Assembly (NCBI GenBank): GCA_023053685.1 | Contig: JALIGW010000029.1 | Span: 1,773,001 to 1,837,000, forward strand | Direction: 5' to 3' | DNA: 64,000 bases | DNA from: Diadophis punctatus similis | Lineage: Eukaryota; Chordata; Lepidosauria; Squamata; Dipsadidae | Shown here: one piece after another, positions 20,675 through 33,500 of the stretch | How the letters are laid out: every line of letters begins with the position of its first letter | How positions within the stretch are numbered: position 1 is the stretch's first letter | The notes under the pieces: generated by a model | Databases searched by the model: none | What the model saw: only the letters and a program-made list of their open reading frames with translations | Told to the model about the DNA's origin: nothing | Program-made: the position numbers and the translations under genes

Positions 20675-21411
20675 CAGTTCATAAAAAGCACTTTTATTTA
20701 ACACCACATATAAAAGTTTACACTTAAAATTTATCTTTGTTCTGTCCAGGGAAGGCGATGGCTTCCAGTGACTTTTCCCCTGAGTGCACAAATATCTCTG
20801 CATGCCCGGAGACAAAAATATGCAAAAATTATCATAATCCCCATTCCAATAACCAAGACAACCCAGAAAACGGTTCTTCCAGCACACGCAGCATGGATTG
20901 CAGTCTAAATTCTAGACCAGTCTGGATAATGAGTTCTGCAAAATGAAGCCAAAAACAGTCAGAAAGTTTAACAAGATTTGCAGTGAGGGTTCCCAGGCTC
21001 ATGTTTCTGATCCATCACAATCCAGTTCTATGCACAATCCCAAACAATCCAATTCCTTTGTGTAACTTCCACCATAATCTCCAGCAGCTGCTATCCAACC
21101 AAAAGTGACAAGTGCAGGTGTAGTCTTGAACTAACTCTGGAATCTCTTTCAGTACAATAGAAAATATTCTGCCAGACTGGCCTGACTCTTAGTGCACAGT
21201 CAACTGAAGACATTTTTATACATCCAAGGATCTTTGATATGAAGAAAGAGGATGGATGCCTATTACCCAGTTGCAGTTTCCAAATGTTGTTAAAACTTCC
21301 AATGGCAGCAAAATTTAAAATTGTTATGAGCCACGAAGACTGGAAGGTGATCCAAGAACCACCCGTCTAATCCCAGAGGAACAGTAAAGTTGTAGCTGAG
21401 AGTCCTTCAAT
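20675..21411 (-). other. STK11IP: STK11IP 3' UTR with poly(A) signal
   Basis: Minus-strand sequence after the stop runs about 715 bp without a recognisable repeat to a canonical AATAAA at 20698-20693. T-rich and GT-containing sequence follows in the transcript direction. The cleavage point near 20675 is estimated from the usual 10-30 nt spacing. Confidence 0.6.
20693..20698 (-). terminator. Poly(A) signal AATAAA for STK11IP
   Basis: First canonical hexamer downstream of the STK11IP stop that I found on the minus strand. A T-rich downstream element follows. Confidence 0.6.
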
Positions 21412-21552
21412 TCACTCCAGCACTTCTAGTATCGTCTTACGGAGAGCAATTGAGAACATCTCTTCCCAGGGCACACGTAGCCATTCTACCAATTCAGCCA
21501 GCAAGTCAGGACATTCTGTGCGCAAATGCCAAGTGCTTTCCACCTTTAAGAC
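21412..21552 (-). CDS. STK11IP: STK11IP exon 26, coding part with stop
   Basis: 141 nt, residues 1117-1162 plus TGA at 21414-21412, acceptor cttgcag. Encodes [20 protein letters not shown] then [10 protein letters not shown]. It closely matches the mammalian C-terminus (LLAWIREPWEELFSIGLRTVIQEAL), so the reading frame ends where the family ends. Confidence 0.95.
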   Translation of the reverse strand, partial: VLKVESTWHLRTECPDLLAELVEWLRVPWEEMFSIALRKTILEVLE

Positions 21553-24500
21553 CTGCAAGAGGAAAGGTGGTGTTCAATTTACCAGGAATAGCCTCCACAC
21601 TGACCGCAGTTAACAGGTCTCAGTTGGGAGGAAAGATACATTTCTAGATACAAATTCCACTCCAAACTCAAATGGAGCTAAATTTCCCCAAGACTAGAGC
21701 CATAATTTGTCTCGAGCATAGTAAAACATACGTAGAATTAGAGATAAATCAACAGTGCAACAATGCTCATGTTATCTTGGTAGCACTTTTTAATGGTACC
21801 CACCCCTGTAAACTTTTTAATACCCTAGAAGGAAACCTCACACATCTTTTTTTTTTACCTCATCATAAAGTTGCAGCTTTACATCACAAGGGGAGAAACG
21901 GTAAAGCACTACACCACTGATGCTGCTGATTGGCTCACTTGCTTTCAGCAGGATGCAGTCCTTGGGCTGTTTCTCAACATCACTGCCTGAGCCAGAGGAA
22001 GGCTGGACCTGTTGCCGCTGATGATCTTCTTCCACCAAGAACATATTACTACGAGTACTCAGCAAAGTCACAGGAAATGCAGAAGAGCCTAGAAAAAAAG
22101 AGTCGCTTGGGCCACTTATAAAAGTCCAATGTACAAAATTGTGCTATATTCTTGTTAACAATTGAAAAAACAATGGAACACAAACACACACACACACTCT
22201 GCAGTCTTCATACCTTGGATGAGGTATGTCAGTAAGTAGTAGAATGGTCTGGTTGAACCACTCGCAGCTTCTTTTGCAAGATCCTTATCAATCAATGGCC
22301 TACGGCACAGGCACAAATAGTTAGCAATACATTTTAGTCTGGTCACCTTCCACCCTTTGCCTTGATTTGCCTCTTGTAGAAATTGAACCTCCTCCCACTA
22401 CATCTCCCAGGCATGCCACACCAACTCTAAGCTTACCTTCTTACACAGTATAAAAGCAACAAGCTTCTTACCATAACGGGTGCTGTGAGTTCATTTCTAC
22501 CATAGTGATGTCTGGGATTTTACTCCTGCTTTTTGTTGGCAATTCTTCTATGAGGTCTGCAGGAAGACATTGAAAGAAGCCTTGATAACAGAAGGTGAAT
22601 CCTCCAGCAAAAAGGTATCAGGACTAGATTGTTGCCTCTGAATTTTAACAGTCTGTAGATGTCAACTGATACTAGCACTTAGCAATACAGGTTGTCCTTG
22701 GCTTAGGACAGTTGAGACTGGATTCATGATCACCGAGAAAGGCATTCGTTAAATGAGACACCCACGTGACTACTTTGCTCAACTACTGCGGTTGGCACTC
22801 CCGGTTGGCAGCCGTTAAAATGATCTCCTGAGTCATTAAGCAGATGGAGCGAAAGAACTGACTGCCAAGTTCAGCTCCCCTTTGTATGCAGAAGAGGACT
22901 GCTCCAGCAGACTGAAGGAACAGAGGTTGCATCTTCAGGATCTGAACTCTGTTTCTCCACTCCACGAAAGGAGCTTGATTCTCCTCCATGCACAGAAGGG
23001 AACTGCTTTGATGGGCTGCAACAATGGAGCTTGGATCTTCAGGATCGAAGCTCTGTTTCTGCATCTTGGTGTAGTTCAACTCTTCCTTGGTAGGAAGGTC
23101 TTTCAGCCAGCCTCCAGAGATGAGAGGGAGTCCTTTCAGCAGACAGCACAGCTTGCAACCTTCCCTGCTGGCTTCCCCATTGATTTTCTGGGGAAGCTTG
23201 CAGATAACAATCACATGATCACAGGTGTTTGGCAATCGGTGTTTGGCAATCGGTGGTAAGTGCTGTAAAGCACCCTTTCCAAGGCCACTGTAACTTTGAA
23301 TGGCTGTTAAACAACTGGGTGTAAGTTGAGTATCATACAAGCGATCTTCAGACTGATATTTCTGGCTGACAACCAGACAAAAAACTTAGATCGTGAACAT
23401 AGCCCAATATCTTTTCTTACATGTCAAACATTGGAGAAATCTTCTGCAGTGGCTCTGGTTGCGAAGCAGCAGCGTATAGGAGACGGAGGGATTCCCAAAC
23501 TCCACATGCAAGCTTTGATGACATAACCCCACCTCTAAGCAAGAGAGGTCAGACAGGAAGTGACAGTCTCCCTTCTTCAGCCAATCTGATGGTTGTCCCC
23601 TGGCAGATGAACCAAATAACATGTCACCATATAGCAAGATATGTCTACTCTACCAGGGGAAAAAAATAGAGGATGCTTGTTCGGCAAATGATAGCAGTGA
23701 GAAAGATTAACTGCATTTTTATCAGTTTGAGAGAACATATACTTCTGCAACAAACCACTATATAAATGAACTCCTTGTTCTCCCATCCAAGGTATGTTAA
23801 GTGGTGATCAAACTCACAATTTTCTTAGTATGGAGTTTCCTCCTCAAACAGGCTCGACTGGCATATATAACATTAAATCTTCAATGCCATTTAAAAAAAA
23901 ATTTGACAGGATTTTTGCTATCCTTAAACATTAAGGTGTTGTTAGGTTTACTGCACTGGAATTTTATCTTGTTTTGAAGACTGCTCTGGTTGTTCTTAAG
24001 AATGGAATAGAAACTGAAAGGGAGAGGAGAGACAGCTCAGTGATATAGTAACTGTTTTCTATGAATAAAAATCCCCAGTTCAGCTGCTAGCATCTCCTGC
24101 TGAAAGATCTCAGAAACCAAGAGATGGAAAAGTTCTCTTCTCCATGATTACAATGTCTGATTCCGTATAACAGAGATACAGACAGACTGATTAGTTTAAG
24201 GCTGGTCGCTATAGAATTGTCAACTACCTTCAAGACAAACTTCTAAGCATACAGATATAGCCCTAAAACAGCACTACTCACCTTATCTCTCCAGTTATCT
24301 CCAACACATGAAGTCGGACATCTGAAGCCACCAAGAGGGCCAGGAACTCCCCAGGCCGTCCATTTTTCACGACCGCTACCTAGAAGAAGCATGCTAAAAT
24401 AATTACGCCACAATGATTCCAGGTATGCTCCCAATAGCAACTTTATGGAGAATTGCTTTTCATACCTTGAGAAAACATTTGAACTCTTCTGCCTTCTCAA

Positions 24501-27500
24501 AGACTTCCATATCTAAATAAAGTTTTAGCCTATGGTCCACAGAGAATAAGTCTCGCATGCCTAACATACTGTTGGTAGCTAAAAAAGGAAAATGTTAAGA
24601 ATTAATAAATTGGCTTCAATGAGTTGAGTGATCAATAGTATCATTATAAGCTGACATAAGGCTTTTATGCAACTCCAGAAGCGGAATTTTCCAAGCAGCC
24701 ACACTGAATTGTGGTCGCTTGGAAAATGGCAGCTGCTTTCAGAATCACATGGCCCAGTCTCATGACAAAACCAGCCATTCTGCTTCTCTTAACGCTCAGA
24801 GCGCCTTAGGAAAGCAAAACGGGTTGCTTTGTTGTGCAATGCAATTTGGGAAGTGGCCACCATTTTCCACACACGAGGCAGATGAATTTGGCTTTTGTGA
24901 CAAATTCAAACATGCACTTTTCATTCACACTTTTTTTTAAATATAGACACTTTTTAAAAGAATGAAAATTGCTCCCAGGATGCCTTGGGGCCATAGCCAG
25001 CCTACCTAGCATTGTTAAGTGACTCCAACCAATACACTGAAATAAATAAATAAATACATACATACACATACATACATACATACATACATACATACATACA
25101 TACATACATAAAGTACATACATACATACATCTCCAACCATCATTTTCGTTTGTAGCAATCTGAGAATGATGCAGACCTTCACTCAGACAATAGATGTTTA
25201 AACAAAATCACATATATGCCCATGGGTGGAAACAGGCAGAAAATGTTGGTGTATCAGAGTTTTAAGGGGCTGCAGGCATGCCTAATTTTCCTTTTTTACT
25301 GTTTTAATCTGCTTTTATCACTACCAATTTCTATACTATTATTATTAAAACTTTAGCAATGCTTTATACCCTATACTGAACAAACCTATTGGGTGCATTC
25401 TAAATACAGTATCGATTGAAAATCATTAAAGGCTTTTAAAATAATAGCCATACAGTGCCTTAACTACCAGCAGATGGTGCTCTTGTTTTACTGCTGATGC
25501 AAAGTAACCATGTATTCACAAAGGAATAAAATGTTGAGGTTGCTGGAAGGGAAGTAATTTAACATGTGGATTAAACTGGATCTGAGTAGAGGATCTTGCT
25601 ATGATTTCCCATGGCCATCGCTCTCCCGTGATTCCACAGACTTATACCACACCAAGGCCCATATTAGACGTTAGTAAGTAGCTACTCACGGGGACTAAGG
25701 TTCCACTGCTCCTCATGCTCTGAGCTCAGGGACAGCTGGGGAGGGGTGTGACCACGGGAAGGACCATAATGGTAGCTACCCATCAAGCTTCCTCCATTGG
25801 TATCTGTGTGGCTGAGGGAGGAATATCGACTCTTGGAGCTCAGATCCCTCCTGGAAGTTTCCACTCCTTCAGAACTGCGAGAACTGGAATGGGCTGCGCT
25901 GCCATGATCATTACTAAGTTCTTGAATCTGGGTGCTGGAACTGGTTCCTGTTTCAGAATGATTGTCATCGCCAATGTAAAATTTTCCGGACTCCGCCTCT
26001 TGCTGGCTTTCATTGAAGCAATCCTGAGAAAACACTAGAGCATTCGAATGCCTCTCACACGGTATGATTACCACATGATCACTAGAGCAACCAGGGCAGA
26101 TAATGGTCTCACTGGAAGCAGCAATATCTGAAGAGACAGGAAAACCATTCCTTTGCATCACATACTTAGTCCAATAAATCAAACACCAGGTTCTTTCCCA
26201 AATCCTCATTCCCCAACCAATCTCAAGAACCAGCCACCCAGCACATTCTGCACTCTGTTCTTTAATCTCCAGCTAATTATCTCAAGTGTTTTATAGCGTT
26301 CTCACTTTAGCTTTTTACATACAATCCTGAACAAAGAACATGTTTCTCAGTAATCAAACAGAATGTCAGAGTATTTTCCTTCTAAAAGAAATCCATTTCA
26401 ATATTGCTGCAAATGAATATACCAAATAATGCAATATTTTACCTTTGAGGGTTAATATACAAAAAACCAAACAAAAATCATATTCTTATAATTTGCTACA
26501 TTAATTCCCTTTTTTCTCTAGGAGCTCATGGTAACTTACTTTGGATCCTTCCTTCCTTCCTTCCCTCCCTCCCTCCCTCCCAGTAAATTAATTTAGAATG
26601 ACAGGCTCAGAGTCATAGAGTGCAATTAAGGTAGCTGGGAGCAGACCTGGGACCTGAGCTTGGTCACCCCAATCTTGGTCCAACACAACATATGTGGAAA
26701 TTCCAGTGACATATTCATAACAGAACACAGAAATAGGGCACCAAAAAGCTAAAATGTGGCCTAATATACGATAACTCAAAAGTTCCAGTTCTGTGGGGGA
26801 TCTAAAAAATATACCAGCAAACAAATGTTAATGAGAAACCAGCCCAACTAATTTCCGATCAAAATTAAGACTAGTACATAAGGTCGGCAGTTCAGCAGTT
26901 CGAGCTCCCGTTATTTGTCCCAACTTCTGCCAACCTAGCAGTTCGAAAGCATGTAAAAATGCAAGTAGAAAAATAGGGACCACCTTTGGTGGGAAGGTAA
27001 CAGTGTTCCGTGTGCCTTTGGCGTTTAGTCATGCCAGCCACATGACCACGGAGACGTCTTCGGACAGCGCTGGCTCTTCGGCTTTGAGCACCACCCCCTA
27101 GAGTGACTAGCACATATGTGCGAGGAGAACGTTTACCTTTACATAGCTCTTGTTATCTGTCCACTCACTTGTCTCACACTACAGTTTACATTAAAAGATT
27201 AACTGTGATTGTAAATGAATGAAAAGTTGGCATACTGCACAGCAAAGCACCAGCTTAATTTTATTTCCAAGAATTAATCGGGTCAAATGGGCCTCATATG
27301 CTTTCTTGGAAAATAATGATTGGTAGCAACAACTCTTATTAGTTTGTTTACAGTATGTCTATTTCCCTAGATCTTTGTATACAGAAGACTTAATTATTTT
27401 CTAATATTTCATTTGTAATATGTAAAGTGAAAGCAGAACATGACTCTCGAGAATACCATGAGAGCCAAGAAAATAAACAAATGGATTAATGAAGAAATCA

Positions 27501-30500
27501 ATCGAGGGTTTTCATTAGAGAGACAAATGACCAAACTTAAATTACCCCAGTTCAGACACTTTATGAGAAGACCTAGCTCTCTGGAAAAGGCTCTAATGCT
27601 AGAAAAAGTGGAGGGAAAGAGAAGAAGAGGACAAGCAGCAGCACAGTAGATAGACTCTGTTACAGTGGCCATAGGTCTACGTAGCACTGGAAGATCCAAA
27701 ATACCAAGTAACGGACAGATCACCATGGAGAAAATCTATGTGGTTGCCAAGGGCCAACAATGACTTGATGACACAATCAATCAATTTCCCCAGAAAAGAT
27801 AAGCAGGGATATGGGTGATATATTTTGTTTCATAATCCACAACACATGCTCAAAATTCTAAGGGAGCTCTCTGGGCTTAAAAGGTTGATGACCGTTGCCA
27901 TCAGTCACGGGCCCCTCACTCCATTATTCCAACAGCACAGAGAAGAAGTAAAAGAAAAAGATATTAGCCTAAGCCAGTGCTTATCAATTATTTTGTTATT
28001 CGCCCCCCCTAGGAAGAAGTAAACATTTTGCGCCCCCCCAACTCTCCGCTGGGAAGATTGTTTGCAATATTCGGCACGTTTTCGCTGAAAAAACTCAAGC
28101 AGCTTATCAGTGTGATTGGGGTGTAATGTGTTTAAGTGATGCCTTAATTTGACAACACTGTTAAAGTATTGGATTATTTCTTGTTGTTGTTTGTAAATAT
28201 TTGTACATGTTTGTGTTTGTGTGTTTTGTTTGTGTTTTTTTCTTATAGTAAAAATTTAATAAAGACTATTTTTTTTAAAAAATAATTTATTTGGCTTCAT
28301 GTTGTCCGCTGCCAACATTTTTTGACACAGTAAACATACTGCTCTTTCCTCGTCTCCCACCATAGTCACAGTGAAGCCAAGCGCTACATACGCTTCGTCA
28401 TATTTCCTCATCTTAGCTTTCGGGAGACTTACGTTTGTCTCATTATCTTCGTCTCTCTCCTCCTTTCTTTTCATCCCTGTTAAATATTTTTCCATGGTGT
28501 CTCTTAAGTGTTTGTTATCTGCACTTCATAACTCCTGCTCTGTGCTGTGTGCTATTGTTCGGTGCAAAAAACCCCTACTCCCTATGGCAAAAAAAAGCAT
28601 GTTCCCTGGGGTCACGCCCCCCCCTGGCATCGCTCTGTGCCCCCCCAGGGGGGCCCACCCCACTATTTGAGAAGCACTGGCCTAAGCCATACACCATACC
28701 TTGCTCAGACAAGGCTGTACCTTCTTTTGTAGAGACCTGTTTTTGTAGCTGAGGTATCTGGAACCCAAGGAATTCTTGTTTGCATTTTAGACACTGGAGC
28801 TTTGGACCTTCTGCCAATCCTCTGTTCTTCCTATTTTTCTCCAGGGTAGGCGCCAGCACTCTGAGTAAATCCTAGAAAGAGCAGTAAGACTTGAATAAGA
28901 TCGAGAAAATGTATCGTATTTCATATATATCATAACATTTTATAACAGCCTTGAATAAAGAATGCCTACCTTTTGGGAGAGGGTAAAGGAAACAAATATA
29001 ATACTGTATTAATCGCAAAATAAATTCAAGACAGAAAAATGCCTTTTTACAGAATTGCTTCAATAAAGTGTGAATGGTCATAATTGCCATGGATGGCTTA
29101 AAAAGGATTACAGTATATAGAGATATTAACAAGAAAGAGACGCTCATCAGTCATAACATCACAGGACCAATATGCAGCACTGTATGCACAAGGTAGGAAG
29201 ATGGGGAACTAAGTACCGTGTTTCCCCGAAAATAAGACCCTGTCTTATATTTTTTTGAACCCCGAAATAAGCGCTTGGCCTTATTTTCGGGGAGGTCTTA
29301 TTATTTGGGGGGCATGGAGCAAGATGGGGCTCCTCTTGCCGTCTTATCTGATTTCTAGCTGTCTCCCTAACCCTAACCAGAGGAAATGGTGGGGACCGGC
29401 TGTGCATGCATTTAAATATTTTTAGGGAGAGCTTATTTTCGGGGAGGGCTTATATTCGGAGGAGGGTTTATTTTCAGGGGAGGGCTTATTATCCAGGGAG
29501 GTCTTATTTTTGTGGAAATACGGTATTAAGAGGACACTTTTGTCTTCGTTTCCTGTTGTGGACCTCCCATTTGCCGACTCAGAAGAGTTAGTGGATTGAA
29601 GCAATTAAAATTCTCCAAAATTAATTAAGATTCAAACTGCCCCCCCCCCCAAAGAAAGACAACTTTCCATTTTAGGGTGTCTTTGTATTCACCTGCATAC
29701 GCAATTCAGGATCATCATCCAATACTACATAGCAACGTTTCTGACGCTCCTTGCTGATATAGTCGAAATAGAGGGTAAGAACAGGAAACTCACGCTCCAG
29801 GTCCTAGTTTCCAAAAAGAAATTATTTTCCCATCAAGAAAATACGGACTCCAGATTTTTTTTAAGGAAAAAATTTCATTAAGTATCACTATGGATGCTTA
29901 GCTACACAAAGTTCAGGGAGCAATAAAAGATCAGTGTTACAGCTACTCACTTTTCCTATGCGCCTGACTGTCACCCAATATCTTATCTGTGGCTGTTCTA
30001 AATTAAAAGATTCATGAATTTATACTGTACATTTTGCTTCTACCTGCATTTATAATGAGTAGCAACTTTTATCTCCGCAAGATAGAAAAAAAACCCACAA
30101 AATGATGATTTTTGTTCCCAGTTTTCAAGTAGTACTTACATACTGCCTTTCTGTGATTTAAACACAGTTCATTGTGCCTCAAAGATTGTCCACTTTAAGT
30201 AACAGACAGTGCAGCCACCTTATACACAAAGGTATTGTCCAAACAACTTACAAGAAATCATGGAGACCTCACTGAGATCCTATTAAAATGCTGCTTATGG
30301 ATAGCAATAGCAATAGCATTTAGACTTATATATCAGTGCTTTACAGCCGTCTCTAAGCAGTTTGCCGAGACAGCATATTTCCCCCAACAATCTGGGTCCT
30401 CATTTTACCGACCTTGGAAGGCTGAGTCAACCTTGAGCCAGTGAGAATCAAACCCCTGGCAGTCAGCAGAATTAGCCTGCACTACTGCATTCTAACCACT

Positions 30501-33500
30501 GCGCCACCACAGGCGATGTGTGTTCTGGGCGCACTAAGCTGGATTTGGCAGATTGCTGCAGCAAAGTAAAAGAATTGAACCATATGCATTCTAATCATAT
30601 TCACAATTAATATTCAGGCAACAGAGCAGATCTAACCTATTGCAAATCCAAACCCACTCATTTTATGGATGATAAATTGCCAGGGATTAAAAATGTGGCA
30701 AGAAGCAGCACTAAACAGAAAGTGGGCGGAGCCCAAACCATAAAGGCTTTCTCTCTAGTTTCCAAATTTCTATAGCCACATATGCAGGAACTGCCAGATT
30801 TAGCTGTGAATTTTCTAGTTTTAGCTTTTAATTTCCTAATTCTAATGCAGTCAATGGAAGTGGGGGAACAAAGTTTTTGAAGCTTTCCTTCAAGGAGATA
30901 GCTTTCCTTCAAAAAGAAAAATATTTTGATTCAGCCCTGCAGTGTATAGGTTACAATGCAAGAATGAGAGATAAAACAAGACAGCAAATATATACCCTCA
31001 GCTGAGTACCACTGACTCAGAGGTGGGTTCCTGCCGGTACGTTCTTACCTGTTGGTCGCCGCAAAACCGAAGAAGCCGGTGGCGTTCGTGGCGCGGGGCT
31101 TCCCCCGCCCGCTTTCCCCCGCCCGCCTAGACCCCGCCATTTGCGTTCTTTTGCCCTCTGCGCATGCGCAAAGCGTTCTGCTTGTGCAGAGGGCAAAAGA
31201 ACGCAAATGGCGGCGTCCAGGCGGGCGGGGGAAAGCGGGCGGGGGAAGCCCCGCGCCACGAACGCCACCGGCTTCTTTGGTTCTGCGGCGACCAACAGGT
31301 AAGAGCGTACCGCAGGAACCCACCTCTGTACTGACTGTTCTGGAAAGTGTCTAGGTTCTTAAATCACTTGAAGCCAAAACTAACTAAACAACAAAACTTG
31401 ATTCAGACAAAGTAAAAGCCATAAGCCTCATCTTACCAAGCACTATGGCCAGATACACATAACTTGCTGTGCCAAAATCAAACCAAACTTAGTACAGCTT
31501 AGCTTAACATATAAACCAGATCTGCAGGTATCCCCAGAATTAAGGAAGCATATACAGATCCAGTTAACCATTGAGCAATGAGAAACTGGTCTGCAGGATA
31601 GTCTGCTTATTATAAATCGTGCATGGAAACAGCTGAAATCACCTTTCTTCTCCAGTGCATTTCCGACGTCTCTGCTTTCTGAAGACTTTGTAGTTCCAGC
31701 CTGTGTAAAACCTTGGCTGCTTTCAGCTCCACTTCCATAACATGTTGGGCAGTGACTCGCAGGAAGATCCAGTCTGGCTCTGGGTCGCCATCACCTTCTA
31801 TCTGGCTTACTAGCACAGGCTGGCAAAGATCCACTGCTGAGATAAATACAATTATTAGTTTCCTCTGTTTCCTATTCAGTTTTAACAGATCAGAACGCCT
31901 GAAATCCCAGATATTTAAAGACTAACCACAGAAACCACAGGGTCTCAAAAACCATGGAAAATGAGACAGCTTTGAAATTTAACAATGATGAAGGATGTAA
32001 GCAAAGATACTTTCGTTGCAAAAATTCACAATATGATTTTGCTTGGGCTACAATGCTGGGTTTGGGGTATAAACCGTCTAGTTGGAAATTGCCATGTCAG
32101 AAGCAACTAGACTCCCCAAACTAATTTCTAACGTATCTTCATTTATATGACTGAACAGGAGAATTCTTTATAAACAGCAAAGGAGAAATGTAGCTTCATT
32201 CATTCTGTAAGAAATATCTCAAACACAAATAAGGTCAAAGGCACAATTTGAGAACTCCTTTATCCAAAGTGGGATATAGACTCTATCAAAGTACAACGTT
32301 TAACTGGCATTAAGTTTTGCATTTCTCAGTAAATATTATTTGCTTGTGGGGCATGGGGTTGTCCTTCAAAGTGCATCAACAGCATGATTTGTTGAATGTA
32401 GATTTTTTGATAAGCTCACCGGATTTGACATCCCATGTTCGCTGGCTGTGCAAATTATTTTTAGTTTGTTTGGCATCACTGGAGATGTTGCCAACACAGA
32501 TGAGGGAAGCAATAAAAGCTCACTTGAAGAACATTCTATTAATAACAGTGGAAGGTTCCAGAAATCGAGAGGAACATATTTACACTCCTTTCCTTGTGAA
32601 GGAGCAAAGAACAGAAACCCTCACCTGGTCACAAACTACCTCCATGATGGTTGTCCAGTACTATTTACTTCAATGGGATTGAGACATACAAGACTTCATT
32701 AGGGTAAATGTGTTTTGTGTCAAATGTGGGATGGTTACACATTTTTCTCTAGCAATCTCAAAATTAAATTTTAGATATCCTTATTTCACAAATTAGTTCC
32801 TGAATTTTGCCTGAAATGACTACATACACTACTCTAGTAAATTGCTACAAATTCCCAGGCTGAACTGTTTTTACTCTACAGGGTTGCAGAACTATTTCTC
32901 CATAATAAGAACAAGGATATTTTTCAATAGAGGGCTGCCCCCATCTCAGGTTCTCTGATAGGAAAAAAAAAGAATTGGAGAAAGTACCTACTGTATATGT
33001 TTTTACAATTCAGAATGACGACAGACAAAGATGCTAAAAAGCCTGAAAGCCTCTGAAGATTAGTTTCAGTTGGGGCTGCTTGCCTGCTTAGCTTCAATGC
33101 TGAATTTTAATTGCATTGCTTAAGTCTGTCTTTTCTTCTCTTCCCTTCCCTATTCAGTGTCTCTTAATCCAGGGGTTTCCAACCTTGGCAACTTTAAGAC
33201 TTGTGGACTTCAACTCCCAGAATTCCTCAACCAGCAATGCTGGCTGAGGAACTCTGGGAGTTGAAGTCCACAAGTTGTCAAGGCTGGAGACCCCTGTAAA
33301 TCTACCCCATTCAGTTTTTCTCCCACTCCCCCTTTCCTTCCCAGTGAAGCAATTTCTTCCCTTCATCCATCACCAGCAGCAGAATATGTGTTACCTGAAT
33401 GGTTTTGTGTGGTGTGTATGTAAGAGAGAATGGCTGATACGTGCAGATAGGAATCACACAATTTTATTTATAGGCAACTGATTCAGCAGCTATTTACTTA

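Noticed and set aside
22783..23340. 185-codon minus-strand frame in an STK11IP intron
   Set aside because: It spans a long member of the CAGGTAGTCC MITE family, lacks splice context with the gene and has no protein family I recognise.
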